Assembly (NCBI GenBank): GCA_963971405.1
Contig: OZ020489.1
Coordinates: forward strand, 17,324,290 to 17,388,289
Reading direction: 5' to 3'
DNA length: 64,000 nt
From: Psococerastis gibbosa
Lineage: Eukaryota; Arthropoda; Insecta; Psocodea; Psocidae
The number at the start of each line of letters is the position of its first letter. Position 1 is the first letter of the stretch. This document shows positions 45,837 to 58,975 of the stretch, piece after piece. Below the pieces are notes generated by a model. It worked only from the letters and a program-made list of their open reading frames with translations. It ran no database searches and was not told where the DNA came from. The translations under genes were made by a program, and so were the position numbers.

Positions 45837-46615
45837 ACAATGTGTACTTAACCCCTTCGGCCTTCTCCCATAATAAGCTAAACATTAAATTAAATTGATT
45901 TCTCAGCTTCTCAGCAATAGTCAAAATCGATTGCTGGTAGATCGTCATTGAATATCAATAGCGTGGTGTCTGCCTATAACTTCTATTGTATAATATTGCA
46001 ATACATGAGTCACGCTGTAAATACCGCCAATACTGGCAAGTCTATGGTCCAATGCCAGCGACATTTGACATGGTCTTCCGAGTAGGTCATGTGACATGAA
46101 AATCTGCAGTCTTGTTCCGTTGGACCTTCATATTGCCGGCTACCAATAGGTCACTTCGACTCCTGCCCTCCAAAGCTTGATGCATTATAATTTAGTGAAC
46201 CATACATAAAGCAGCTACTTCTCATAGAATAGCTAGTTAATTTGGCTATCTTGCCGAGTTACTCAACAGCCGCGGATGTGGGTTTACCCAGCTGCCGTCC
46301 CACATTCTGCGGGAAGGTCGAAGACACTCCAGTATGGCGGCGGCAGCCTTGACACATGTCCACAACAATACGGATACTGTCACTCGTGTGCTGCTCCAGT
46401 CAGTAACTCCAAATATTGGTCGATGACGGTCACTTCCGGGTTAAATGAGGTTCCCACGGATTTACTGCCTCATGGTAATTATAAATAGGCCAGATGGGAC
46501 ATTCAGGCAGACGTAAAAATCCATAATCTGGACCTCCTCGTGGTGAAGGTGGAAGCGCGTAGTGGCGACTAAACAGACGGGGGACCGAGGAAGCGAAAAA
46601 CGCTGTGCATGGCAC

Positions 46616-46884
46616 CAGGGGCGTAAAGTTGGGGGGGGGGGCACGGTCCAACTTGCCCCCAGCTCCTTTGGGGGGGGGGGGGGGTCCCCTTTGCAGCAAT
46701 ATGAATATAAGCATTCCTTTGTTATCTTTGTAAAATCTACAGCTATACTTTACTACTATTAAAATGCGCAAAACCCTACTATTTTGCTCTTATATTTTCA
46801 ATTTTTGCCTTATCCTGCCTGATGACGTCATGAGGTCTACTTAGTTTTGCCCCACCATAATTTTAAAACTTATTTACGCCTCTG
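46616..46884. mobile_element. hAT-like G-tract element, 269 bp
   Basis: Ends CAGGGGCGTAAAG and TTTACGCCTCTG are inverted. An exact 8-bp duplication CATGGCAC lies at 46608-46615 and 46885-46892. It contains G10 and G13 runs. Confidence 0.9.
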
Positions 46885-48693
46885 CATGGCACTCTTTTGC
46901 CCTGCGGTTGGGGAAATGGCCCTGAAGGCGGAGGAATTCAATGAAGAGTCAGCGGATTCAGATTCAGGATTCAGATGGAAATGGGACTGTATTACAATTC
47001 CCTAGTATAATAATCATGACATCAATTGCCATGGGCTGGAAAATCGATTTTATTTTTAAAATATGGACTACTTAGTGTAAAAAATAGTATACAATAGAAT
47101 TAATAATTCTAAGTCCCTTTTTTTCACCACCCTCATGATGCCACGAATTTTAAATTTTCCGTTTATTTATCAGTTATTTTGTTCATATACGTTACGGTCG
47201 AACTCACAATGAATTTAATGGCCGACTTGGTCTACTCCTAAATTAATGTTTACCACCTCCCTACGGCAGTTTTAATGTAAACTTACATAATCTTCTGGTA
47301 TAAAAGTTAGGTATAACTACCATGACCATCACAGTTCAAAATTAATTGAACACTTTCCACCATGAGAGAGTTAGGGTGCCAAAAGCAATCTGTTTTTAAT
47401 CAGCTGTTGTCACTTTCGCCACGCCCTCGTAACATTTCCAGGTGACATCTCTGGTCTGGGAACCCCAGTCTGGGCGACCTACCTTGTATCCTAATTCGTC
47501 AATCCTAATCGCTTGGCCAACACTGTCACTTGTAATCTAGACCGCTTCTAAAGGTCTATACAGATTGACCTACCCGTTTATCCTTCTCTATTTATAAACG
47601 TAGTGCGGTCACTATGAGATTTCGAAAATAATTATTAAGCAGCCAAAGGGTAACCCTTACACTAATTTTGAATTTATAAATCCATAGTTCCTACTTTACT
47701 TCTGAGAAAAAGTGGATTAAAAGGGAAAAAGTGACTCATAGTGAAAAAATTACTTTGTAAATTTTTACGTTATGAAATAAAAAAAACAAAAAAATGACCC
47801 TAATTTGTGTACAAGGCGCTTGAAGGGAAAAAGATCCTCAATAACAAAAACAATAAGAGCTAATGTCTAATAGGTTCATAAAGGCTAATGAACGTCGTAT
47901 TGCTGACTTTGAGGACTTGCTCGAATTAGCTACATTTATGGAAGGTGCATAGGAAGTTATAGCATAAAATTGAAAAACGCCTTATAATACGGTGTATGAA
48001 TTGATATACCAATTGAATTGACGAAATCGTTATAGGCTAACTAAAATTATTAACTTAAATAAAATATATAAACCGACCTATTTTGTGGCGATCCAGGGGG
48101 GGGGGGGCAATATCAATGGTAGGCTTCCTCTTGACAGCATTTAAGCATTTGTTACCACTGCCAGCGAGTTATAGTTTCTTGAGATTCCCAATATCCAGCA
48201 ATAGGTAGGTGCTATAGTTTACCTAATTACCCACGTCTATACCTCCTTCATCACGTGTTATTTCTATTGCTGCTGTATATATTTATTGAGTAATCACTGT
48301 AATTAGACGTGAAGGCCGTCATGTTTTTCAAGAAAGAATTATATTCGAAAGAATTCGTGTTTCATCTAAAGTGCTGCACTGTTTTTTACTTCGAAGCCAT
48401 GCCTGACTTTCTTAATGCACAACTCGCGCACATAACCACACTGATCCCTTATATACGAGTAGCTGACGCTACTGGCTGGTCCCTAAAATACTTCGAATTT
48501 GTCGACTCTGATTGGTGCAAGTTTGAGCCATGTGATGAGGACCGAAAAGTATCGCCTACACCTATACACAAGCTAAGAAGCGATGATGATGGTCAAGCTG
48601 AGACAAGTTTACCATTGACACAAATATGACAGACGTAAGCATGACTTCACCAAGTTAGAAAACGAGCTAGAGATATCAAACTTCGGCAATATT

Positions 48694-48768
48694 ATGAGGA
48701 ACGAAAAGTATCGCCTTCTGCATGTAATAATCCGAGGGAAGATAGAAGGACAGAGGACTCGCGGCAGA
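48694..48768 (+). pseudogene. LINE ORF2 C-terminal fragment
   Basis: Encodes MRNEKYRLLHVIIRGKIEGQ and RTRGR, the typical motif just before the basic GRP block of non-LTR reverse-transcriptase ORFs. Sequence after it is not LINE-like. Confidence 0.55.
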
Positions 48769-48850
48769 ATCTTCCTGGTAGAAAAAGCTGAGGCAGTGGT
48801 TAGGCAAGAGCACGACTTCCCTTGTCAGAGCATCAGTGTTCATGGTCCAA

Positions 48851-48960
48851 AGAAGCAGGCGGTTCCGGGCCTTCCTAGTTGAGTGCAAGTGAGAGCTTTA
48901 TAGACCTAACTCCGCTAGGTTGGCCTGGTAATAAAACAAAAGGCAATATTTATTTATTTA
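48851..48960 (+). mobile_element. tRNA-Glu-like SINE, 3' half
   Basis: Body from GCAGGCGGTTCCGGG through TAACTCCGCTAGGTTGGC to the TATTTATTTATTTA tail. The tRNA-like head is missing. Confidence 0.7.
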
Positions 48961-50059
48961 ACGTTTGTGAACTCTTTTAAGAGCTAAAATGAGGTTTTGT
49001 CAAGTTACTAATAGTAGCAGGACCCGTTCTTTGATAAGTTAGCAATAGGAGCCCCCTCACCGTTTCTTTTGTAATTGGCTTGGAGATTTCATATACCAAT
49101 TAACATGTTACCTGAACCAAATATTATGAATTTGGACGTGTCGGTTAGTGGAACAGGATTTTCGCTGTCCTGACAGATCAGTCCGATGCAATTGAAGAAG
49201 TTCGGAAATCGGCGTTGTAGTTGTCTGGCACGCCAGATCGAGATGCGAGATGCGATCTCGAGAGTAATCAGGATGAATCACGATTTGACGTCAATGGCCG
49301 ACACGCGAGAGTGAAAGTCGTACACTATATGTTGAGTAGAGTAGAAATCCGGCAACTGTCCTTACACACACCAATACACCTAAAGTAGTTACCGGTATCG
49401 CTTTTTTATGGCGAGTAGCCAATGGAATGGGGGGGGGGGGGCGGGCAGCTCAAAATTAATCACCTCACAATCTATGCTTTATGTGGAGCATTTATCTTCG
49501 GATAAACGATTATTTGCAACAACTGCAATTGTAAGCTTATGAAATGTAGTTTAAGGATTTAAGCAGCCCATTGATGATCCTTTAAAACCCGGCGTTAGGG
49601 AAAGTGTGTGTTATCTGAGTGATGAAGATTCGTTTGTCGGCTTCCTCGCCATATATCGTGAATGTGTTACTTAAATGAAATTACTTGAAGTAACTTTAGT
49701 AACAATGCAGAGAAGTACCGTACCTGGATTTGAGAAGCTTTTGCAATATAAAATGTAGACAGATGGACTAAGTTCAAAAGGGGTTGAATTTTCCAGCACA
49801 CAATCCGAAAATAATTATGTTAAAAGAATAAATGGAAACGCATTGTGAACCAAGGTAGAGGATCATTATGTCTTGGCCACTGCACTATTTGATATATTGC
49901 GGTCAGCAACATGCCCGGTAGTCGCGTCTTCCTCCAACTATTAGGGTTGGGTCATAGGTGGAAGATTGTTCCTTTTTATGACCATTCTCGAACCTCGACC
50001 TTCCGTTTTGTAGTCTGTATACCCAACTACAGGTAGAATTTTGAAATTAAATACGAATT

Positions 50060-50213
50060 TTAATAAATGTGTCTACACCTAAGGGAGAAAAAATTGATGA
50101 CTCACCAAAAATATTATTTTATCAATTTGAATTTCCCGCGCATTTTGCACTCATTTGAATAAACCCCGGTATTATAATAATCCCCAAATCGCCATGATCG
50201 GGCTGCTGGAATA
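50060..50213. mobile_element. half copy of the GCAGCC MITE
   Basis: Right half only: ACTCACCAAAAATATT, AATTTGAATTTCCCGCGCAT, then GCCATGATCGGGCTGC. Closely matches the right part of 10903-11309. Confidence 0.65.
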
Positions 50214-50750
50214 TTTTGCTTCTGTTTGTGGTGGTCATAGGTTTTCAACTCTGTCAACTCCTGGCAGGTATACTCGTAAGTACAGGTAGCACTTGTCAAT
50301 GGCGGATCTAGACAATCTAGTCATCTATTTTAGTTATGTCGGTCAGAGCAGGTGCAGGCTTTATATTACCTTCAATATGCCACTCATCCAGTACTGCAGT
50401 AGGCGCCTGGCCCACTTCACCGGAACAAGAGCCAGCAGTTTTCCCTTTCATAGGAAATGGTCAGTTAGGTGCACTTCACATAGGTCAAGAGAAACGTAAA
50501 AACAGCCGACAAGTGAGTGACTATGCGAATGTAGAAATTGCCGTACTCATTGTCCCAGAATAATTAGATCTGGTTGATATGAAGTGCGCATTCATTATTT
50601 ACAGCGTCCATATACAATCAGCAGAATCAGTGGGGTATATGGAGGGCCCAGCTCCCCCCTCCCAATAGAAGAATGCAAGATGAAATTAACTCGTAGGCAC
50701 TTGCAGAAATATGCTTTAAATGCAGACACGGAGTGAGGATGATTTGGACC

Positions 50751-51166
50751 CAAGGGCGGATTTTGCCTCCAATTTAGGGGGGGGGGGGTCAGCGGGTAGG
50801 TTCATAAATAAATAAATAAGGACTTTTTATTGTTTCTATTACTAAGCCAACCTAGCGGAATTAGGGCTAAAAGCCCTCTCTTACACTAAACAAGGAAAGC
50901 CCGGGACCGCCTGCTTTACATGCCCTCCGAAGCATGGCCAGAAAATGTAGCCAGTGTGGGACTCGAACCAACAACCTTTCGGGTGAAAGTCAGAGTCCGT
51001 ACCACTACGCTACATTCAGTTCAGTACGTTCTACGTTCAGTGGATTATAACATTAAAAAATAAAATTAATTTTAATTCCCACTGTAAACCCATTATTATC
51101 TAGTGTAAGTTATTTTATTTGGGGGGGGGTCTGGACCCTCTGACCCGCCCCTAAAATCCGCCCTTG
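50751..51166. mobile_element. hAT-like G-tract element containing a SINE
   Basis: Ends CAAGGGCGGATTTTG and AAAATCCGCCCTTG are inverted. Flanks TTTGGACC and CTTGCACC agree in 6 of 8. The minus-strand SINE at 50803-51016 accounts for about half its length. Confidence 0.7.
50803..51016 (-). mobile_element. tRNA-Glu-like SINE inside a hAT-like element
   Basis: Full minus copy with the ATAAATAAATAAATAAGGAC tail, the AACCTAGCGGAATTAGGG body, GACTCGAACCAACAACCTTT (the B box complement) and an A-box end at ACCACTACGCTAC. It is younger than its host element. Confidence 0.8.
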
Positions 51167-51177
51167 CTTGCACCAGG

Positions 51178-51366
51178 AGCAATACCGTACAGCCGCAATG
51201 GGAATTCACCCACCACTTAGGTGCAAGGTTGTATAACCACCTACCCAGCCTCCTAAGGCTTCCAACCCTAACACCATCCCAATTAAGGGAGGGCGTGATT
51301 AGGCTTCTTGGTGTGAACCGCCCTTACTCCGTGCCTGAATTTTTTGACTATAACTACAACAGTTGA
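51178..51366 (+). pseudogene. LINE ORF2 C-terminus, jockey-like
   Basis: Encodes WEFTHHLGARLYNHLPSLLR, then a linker, GVIRLLGVNRPYSVPEFFDY and a stop. NHLPS followed by PYSVPEFF is the usual ending of arthropod jockey-type ORF2. The frame is open for 62 codons to the stop. The hAT-like element ends immediately upstream. Confidence 0.65.
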
Positions 51367-51548
51367 GTTTATATCCCATGCATTATATTATGTTTCTGTG
51401 TTTTTGTTAAACGTAATAGAGTTACTTTATCTATAACGACGCCGAGAATACCACTGTATTTTAAAAATGGCCAATACATATGTCTTATACTTAACTATAA
51501 TGTCATCTGTTGTAATGAATAATTTGCCCGATCTAACAGATGCTGTGA

Positions 51549-51836
51549 GTGGTAAGTTGTTTGGTTGTGTTAGAATTGAACGTCGTCTCGGACCTCGGCC
51601 CCGGCAAGAAGTTGATAGCTAGAGGCGATCTGGTCTTGTTGGTACTTCCATCTACCAATGCACAGTGGCGCCGTCCAGTCTTCATTACCGACAGCGGTAA
51701 AGAACACTGGTCGGCACGGCCATGCATTAGAATACATGGCCAGTATTCCTCAATCTTCATAGAAACATTTGACATTGCCAAGCAGGGCCCTAAATTGTGT
51801 GGTATACCTATACTGGACAACTACTCGTATGATTGA
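51549..51836 (+). CDS. unrecognised 95-residue open frame
   Basis: Locally GC-rich frame with WRRPVFITDSGKEHWSARPC, ending GIPILDNYSYD. The complementary strand is also open. A donor-like GTAAGT lies just upstream (51551), preceded by a short ATG-initiated frame from 51499. No family is recognised, and it sits next to LINE and G-tract debris, so a mobile-element origin is as likely as a gene. Confidence 0.15.
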   Translation: MVSCLVVLELNVVSDLGPGKKLIARGDLVLLVLPSTNAQWRRPVFITDSGKEHWSARPCIRIHGQYSSIFIETFDIAKQGPKLCGIPILDNYSYD

Positions 51837-51891
51837 TAATCGCTATAAAGCAGATTTGGAATTTTATCAGAATTGTTGCCGGAGCTGCGGG

Positions 51892-52399
51892 CAGGGACGG
51901 ATCCAGCCCATTTGTTGGGGAGGGGTAGTAGTAGTAGTGTTCGTCGGGTTAGTAACGGCTTAGGCCTCAAATTTGGGCCCTTAGAGCGACCCCAACTTGA
52001 CTGTCCTATGCCAGCCCGTAGGACAGTGGACCTCCTGATTATAGTGGATTCCGAACCACTTGGGAAACACAGTGAAGTCACACGATTAGTTCGGAGGTGA
52101 CCAGGACAAGTCCTACCATGTTTCCCTACCGTCACTGTGCACACGACCAAGTTATCTGCAGCTTTGAACCTGCTCTGGTCCGCTGGATTCAACTTGGTAC
52201 GGCGGCCGGCTCTTGGGGAGGGGTAGTGGCGGGTCAAAATAAATTAAACTCATTTAGCATCGATTAAATTATAAAATATTTATATTTAATTATATATATA
52301 CAGTATATATAATTATATTATTACTTTGCTTACAACGGACTTACTAAATTGGGGGGGGGGGGCAGCTACCCCCCTGCCCCCGCTCTGTATGCGTCCTTG
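51892..52399. mobile_element. G-tract hAT-like element with internal dispersed repeat
   Basis: Ends CAGGGACGGATCCAGCCC and TATGCGTCCTTG are inverted, like 23421-23593. The dispersed repeat shared with 2097-2312 lies at 52019-52145. No 8-bp duplication is readable. Confidence 0.6.
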
Positions 52400-54420
52400 C
52401 TATGGGTCTGCTAAGCGCCACTAGAGTTCTTGCTAGTCGTATTATTATTATTTTCTTATCTCATAATAATCGGATGAAATCTTGATACTTTTCCATTAGT
52501 TCTTCAGTTGCCATTGTAGAAGCCAACTATTATGTCACGCATTGTATACAACAATAAATCTTACCCCCTACCTAGCCCACCTACTGTCTATTGTAATTTG
52601 TTAGTTGTCGTATCGAGCTCTGTTGTTTAACTAACTTGAACGAATGAATGATAACAATGAGGACTGCGATCGTCGATGGGTATTAAGTAATCATAGGGAA
52701 AACCATAAGCGAATCATATGTTATGAAGAAGTCTATTGTGTTTGTGTCCTATGCATACATTTGTAACTGTTTAGCGTGTATATAGCTTAATAGTAATAGA
52801 TGACACATCCCTCCCTGCTGCATGATTAAGAACCCATCGTACGTAGTGCAGTTGACTGGAGAAGCGTAAACTATAGGCGTGGTTTAGATTGGGCTTTCAT
52901 TTATACATAGGCATACCACATGCAAAGAAATTTCTAAGCCATTAAGCATAGGATCGTAACAAAGGAAACTATGTCTGACACTGAAAACGAGTGTAGAGTC
53001 GTTAAGGTGCTTCCTTCCACTATAACGCGGCCATATCACTCACTATATTAAGACGAACTCTCGAAAATGGTGGTGGTACTACAATATATAAATAAGTCAC
53101 GTGCTACGAGAATTATGAAAACACAACAAATAAGGTGTAAAAATCAATTTTAACTACCTAATGAATTTATTCAAATTTATTTAAATAACATCTGCCAAGC
53201 CTTGTTATTTTTTATCGCATGGAGATATGTAGTGAAATACTAGGTCTATAATCACCATGAAATTCTTTACGGTACACGTGGAAATGCATCGGATATATCA
53301 TTCATATTGTATGTTTGATAACAAAATAGGATTGTATGTAGGCCTACAGTATATAAAATTTCCGCATGGGTTTTTGGCATAATATATACGGAAAATTATG
53401 TTTGTGAGCAGTGAGATGTTCGCCCATACCATATTCGCGCCAATACTTCAATAATGTCAAAGTTGCGGATATGCAGGATTGCTGAGGGTGTTTCGATTTT
53501 ATATTTTTATAGAGAGGTTTTAAAGTTTTAATGTTGTTTTAAGAATTTCATATGCATCATCTTTACTCTTTAGTTCCAGCCTTAGAGATGTAGCACGGGA
53601 TCTACCACTGTTTCAGAGCCGCAAGGTTTGGAAAAGAGGGAGTGAGGGGGTATAAGAGCTTAAACTTCCTAAATTACCCAAAATATAGACTATAGTCAGG
53701 GGCGTATCACCACCACCATTCGGTGCCTTATGCATTTTTATTACTCCCCCCCCTGCTATTAAACTAATTGTTGCTCTTTAGTATAGCCTTTTCTGGAAAA
53801 TAACAATAACTTCAATCCAATTTTGTTCGAGTCTTTAAAGATTTTATACTAATTTAGTCTATTTTGTCATTATATACAATTATTTTAGTACGGGATAATG
53901 TTATTTATTTATTGTAATTTAAATTTATTTTCGAAATTTCAACGTTTGGCGCCTTACGCACCAGCGTTTTGCGCGGCGTGGGTAATACCTAATACATGCC
54001 TAACTATAATAATATATCGCAAATCGCATGCTACAAACTTACCTTAGCGGAGTATGTGATAAACTAAAAACGATAAACACTCGTTGTCTCTGCGATGAGT
54101 TCTGGAGTTAAACTGACGATGCCACTGGCTGAGGCATGGAAGAATATACTTGGTCCAGACTTGGCTTTCCCTGAGGGTGCGGATTTAACGAAGTATTCCG
54201 ATTGACGTCACTGCATGGTTGTCATGATTAGCTTTGTTAAATGGTTAAGACATGCCATGAAGAGTGCGATTGCGAGCCAAGATATACGAGCATCATCATC
54301 AGGGATAACCAGTTTGGCACCGGTAACTCCCGGTTGGATTGTATTTGTGTCCCCTCCGCCCTCTGCATTAGTCTGATTATATAGCAGTGTCATAAAGTAC
54401 TTTTTGCTTTACAATTTTTC

Positions 54421-54800
54421 ACGTTAACTAGTATGAGGAAAGCTTTGTGATGGTCGAAATTATTGATTTCGAAATTACAACGGATATAAATTCTTTTTGC
54501 GGTCCCAGCAGTCTGATCGAGGCGTTTATAATACCGGGGTTAAATAAATACCCTAGGATTATAACTGTAAACAAACAAATTTTGAATAGCACTTTCCATT
54601 ATAAAATTATCTTGTTTACCAGTGGATTAAATAAATACCGGTATTATAAACGCCCCGATCAGGCTGCAGAAACCAAAAAAAGTGTTTTTTTTTTGTTTTT
54701 TTTTTTTAACGAATTTCAGTCTGTCTGTCAATTAGCTGTTATGAAATTCGGCATTTAGGTTCTAAATTTTTTTTTTTTATACCAAAGAACTATTAAAAAG
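54421..54800 (+). mobile_element. 860-bp GCTTTCC element, fragment split by a MITE
   Basis: Left part GAGGAAAGCTTTGTGATGG to GCGGTCCCA, then the MITE at 54508-54669, then AAACCAAAAAAAGTG and CAGTCTGTCTGTCAATTAGC. Continues in degraded form to about 55080. Confidence 0.65.
54508..54669. mobile_element. GCAG(T/C)CTGATC foldback MITE, 162 bp
   Basis: Arms GATCGAGGCGTTTATAATAC and its near inverse. The interior carries the TAAACAAACAAATTTTGAAT core. Same kind as the inner element at 43524-43687. Confidence 0.75.
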
Positions 54801-55260
54801 ATATTTTCTCAAAAAAGCTCCAATGATTTCATTTAAATTCACATATATTGTAGTTCTTTTTAATGTAAACAAACCCCGCAAGATCGCATCCTGGTTGATG
54901 GTTTGGCTCAGGGCGTAAAAAAAATATAAGCTATGAAAAATTACTAATTAACATAATTGTTTTGTGGAACCATTCTATCGATGTTTTTTAACTTCTGCCA
55001 TATTAAGGTACCTAAATAAAGTAACAAACAGAACAAGGGGCTTTCCAAAGCAAGGTTTTAGTTTTGAAGGAAAAATTAGTTTTTGAAGACATTATAAACA
55101 ATCCGAGCCCCGGCCAATACAAATAATACAATGCCATTATTATTGTGTAGTACAATTATTTTCCAAAGGGAAAATCTATAGGCAGCCGATATTTAACCAC
55201 GGGACAAATTATTATTTACCATGGAACTGCTTGGGTACCTATCCTAATTATTTATTTTTT

Positions 55261-56110
55261 GCTTTCCAATTTATACGTAGTATAAGGAAAGCTTTGTGAC
55301 GGTCGAAATTTTCGATTCCGAGATTTCAACGGATTTACACGTTTTGGGGTCCCAGGAACCCAAAAAAGTGCTTTTTACGAAATGTCTGTCTGTCGGTCAT
55401 TCGGTCTGTCTGTTCGTCGATTTCCGGGCAAACTACTCGGTGGATTTGAGTGAAATTTGGCATGTAGGTTCACAAAAATCATACCTCGGGATTATTTTTT
55501 TTATTTTGGGCTAACTCAATTTGGGGGGGTTTCATTCTCAAAAACCTCCAAAAAAAGTCTAAAAAAATTATTTCTCAAAAACGGCTCTAACAATTTCTTT
55601 AAAACTCACATATATTGTAGCCCTTATTAATGTTGATAAAATGCGGGGGGTCGCTTACCCCTTGATAGTTTGCTTCTGGGGGTAAAAAAATAAAAATAAC
55701 TTAATTTTAATGAAAAATGACTAAAAAATAATATTTCTGCCAAACTTTTCTATCGATGATTTCTACCTTCAGGCATGTTTTAGGTGTTAAGTTGAGTAAC
55801 GAAACCGGACAGTTTGCTTTCCCAAAAACTTATTTGCTTTTGCGCAAATTTTTTTTTTTTTTTTTAATGATAGAAACTTCACGCTGAAATGCATTGCCTG
55901 CCCTGCCATTGTTACTGTGTTGTAATGTGTTTTAAATATATTGAGGCTACCTCACCTCCAGTGACGTCAGGTGGACACCCCCCCCCCCCCCCCCCCCGAG
56001 ATATCCGAAATTTAACCATAGGAAAATTATTTACCATGAAATTATTCATTTTCTCCCTACTAATTGATAAATTGGAAAGCTTGTTCGAGTTAACTCGGAC
56101 CGGTTCTTTT
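55261..56110 (+). mobile_element. 860-bp GCTTTCC element, most complete plus copy
   Basis: Starts GCTTTCCAATTTATACGTAG, whose GCTTTCC is mirrored 16 bp later by GGAAAGC (a terminal hairpin). The inverse ATAAATTGGAAAGC lies at 56067-56080, followed by the conserved GAGTTAACTCGGACCGGTTC. The interior has the GTCTGTCTGTC tract, a conserved GAAATTTGGCATGTAGGTTC block and a C17 run. No coding capacity; class undetermined. Confidence 0.75.
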
Positions 56111-56948
56111 TTTTTATTAAATAGGAAAACATGTACGGAATCTCTCGTATATACCAGTTCTATTTCTAGCCTGCCCATTCTAAGCTATGCAATTGTCGCA
56201 TCGGTCAAGCCAGTGATTTAGGATGGGGAAAATCTATAGGCCTCCGAAATTTAACCATGGCCTCCATGGTACAATTTCTTACAATCGCAATAATCCGGTA
56301 CCTATACTAATTTAAACGTGGATATGGCATTTTTATCGGAAACGGTAGGACTTTTTTTAGAAATAAAAGAAGTACATGCAACCGCTGTTTAAAAAAGCAC
56401 TCGTGATGGGACTAGTGGCATTGCACTTGAACCTGAAATGGGTCAGGTACGACCATACCTGAATTCGCCCACACCATACATACTTACTGTTTTTGCGTAA
56501 AGTGGTTGAGCAAGTCGTCCCCGGACTTGGTTAAGTCAAGCTAAGTGCCTGTTGCATGGCGGAGCTAGCTCATAGTCACTTTTAGGTTGACACGAGGACG
56601 TGACCCAGGCATCGACGGCCAGAAATTCGTTCGCAAACTGTACCAGTAATGTCGGAAAACCAATTGGGTCGTTGGCAGAGCAAGATTCAAAATAAGTACA
56701 CCTATGTCCATATATAAAGCTCTTCAAATAATAAGAAAGGGGTTGTGCCTATGTCACAACGCTGGACAAGGTTATGGTGGTGGAGTTGTTGCCCTACTAT
56801 CACCAGGCCCGCATCTGGATACTGCAGATGTTTACAGGTTGGTTGTTCTTCAGCAATTTAGTGATGCAAGCGGGATCTAGAGCTGTTAACATACCTGTTA
56901 AATAGGCTACATGACGGTCGTAACAATAAAGCATTAAATATGCTAGAT

Positions 56949-56996
56949 TAAATAAATAAATAAATCTCGACTTTTTGTGGCCAACCTAGCGAACCT
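56949..56996 (-). mobile_element. SINE tail fragment
   Basis: AATAAATAAATAAATCTCGA, then TTTTTGTGGCCAACCTAGCG; only the 3' end of the tRNA-Glu-like SINE. Confidence 0.6.
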
Positions 56997-57059
56997 AGAA
57001 GATTTTTCAGCAAAATTTATTTTTAATTAAATAATGAAAGTTAATTTAAATCAATTTAA

Positions 57060-57225
57060 TGAAAGTATACTGTTGACATCGTCAGTCACCTCATTAAGTT
57101 AGGTACCTACATAATAGGAGCTTGTGTCGTTGTGTGTGTTGTTACGACATACATATCTCCGATCGCAAGGTGTGCAGAGCCTCGCACAAGTACAAGTACG
57201 CTGCCACCTTGCCACCGAAGCCGAT
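57060..57225 (+). repeat. dispersed GCGATTAA repeat
   Basis: Contains TCTCCGATCGCAAGGTGTGC, GCCTCGCACAAGTACAAGTA and GCTGCCACCTTGCC, matching 24740-24905 in the same orientation. Confidence 0.55.
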
Positions 57226-58975
57226 TAAATTTCTTTCTTTCTTTTCGCCTCCAACGAAAGAACTTATTAAGGTGGTAGTGGCCTAGTGACCGATTTTGTT
57301 ATTTTATATATATATATATATATATTAATGATTGGGCTACTACATACAGCAGGTCATGTTATGACTCGGAAAAGGAACTAAAAGAAACAGGTAGCCCAGC
57401 AGCAGATGGTCCCTGGATAAAATATTTGTCAACTTTATTGAATTTTATCAAAATCTGTCAAGTATAGAAGACCCGAGTTGCTTAACAGAGAGGCAGAAAT
57501 AACTTTTCACTTTATTGGGGTCCTTAGTCCTCAAAACGTGCTATTCTGAAGAATTACGTTTGCTATTGCTATATATCATACAAGACGAATGCCTTATACA
57601 TTCTGTGCTCTGTTTGGAACATATACGCTAGTAATAATTACATTTCAGTTAAGATAAAAAGATTAAGTTATCTTGATCAACATTCTTTATGTATGAATTA
57701 TTGATCGTCGTGAAAACATCAGACGTTCGACTGCCGTTCTTATTGCAGCGAGATGATTTGGACTTTGGTGTATCGGAATAATGTACAAGAATACGTGTGA
57801 ATATAGTAGTTCTTGTTTGGTTCTACTATAGCGTTGTGAATAAATAGCCTTCTAAATTCTTAAGAAGGAGCATGGATATGAATAATTTATCAACGTGCAC
57901 AATAGATCTTCGTCACCGCCTAGCAATCGGTTTTTTTCTTTAAAATTTCAAAGCAAATGTTGGCAGTTGTTGGAACTGCCGGCGAAGGTCCCCCGTTCAA
58001 GCCGAATCGTGACTGCGCCATTGACACGATACAGTAAGCGCTCCCGCTTACTGCTTGGCGGTTTTGTTTGAACTGGGTTTCATTCGGACAATGGTTTGCA
58101 CGATCGAGTACAGCTAGTTACCGTCATAAAATTTCCAATGATTCTGCGATTGTTTGCTTAATGCTTAACAGTGATGAATTCGGAATTTCATAGCGATACG
58201 GGTAGATCAAGTAGATACGATAACAAACCCAACCTCTTGACTAGAGGATTTTCCTATTTTCCAACTAACACCATGGGCTCAAAATTGGGGCATAGCGCCG
58301 CCCCCCCCCCCCCGCCGCAGGTTCCTAAATGATCATAAAGATTAATGTCTGTATTTTATTGTGGAATGGTGGTTAGGCACATATAGGCGAAACCTACCTG
58401 CAATAACGCTGGTTTATAATTATACTTTTTGAAATTTTGTCTTTCGTTGCCACACGTGAGAGCTCTTTCTATGAATAAAAATTAATAAAAAATAAATAAA
58501 AACTAATGAAAAAGTATAAAACATAAACAAACAAAATAATTGGACTCTTACGGATTGCACTGACCATATAAAATACTCGTAACTGTAGGCCTACTTGGGT
58601 TTTAAAGTCATGCTTTCGCTTGTTGCATTGCCTTAATGGTAAGTTTGTCTCAGTTTATCCATTATCGCTTATTTTAGTCGGTGGAGGTTGACATCAACAA
58701 CGTATACCAGTTTGCCAATCAAAAAAATCATATAGAAACAATTTAAATAATGTTCGAAATCCCTGGGGTCGTTGGCAGTGGATCAGGGACCAATTTATGG
58801 GCCACTATTTAAGTAGGCCTCGGTTCACAAAAAGTCCTTCAGGAAATTATTTTTATATAATAAAGCTGTCTTCAAGGTAACATTATACAGGTATACTGTA
58901 GCATTGAATATATAACTCCAGAGTTACAAGTATAATTATATTATATGACTGCACCTATAAAAGTTAGATGTTCGT

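Noticed and set aside
48309-48629. 106-residue plus-strand frame
   Set aside because: No domain was recognised. It runs into repeat sequence shared with about 9130-9225, so it is treated as repeat-derived.
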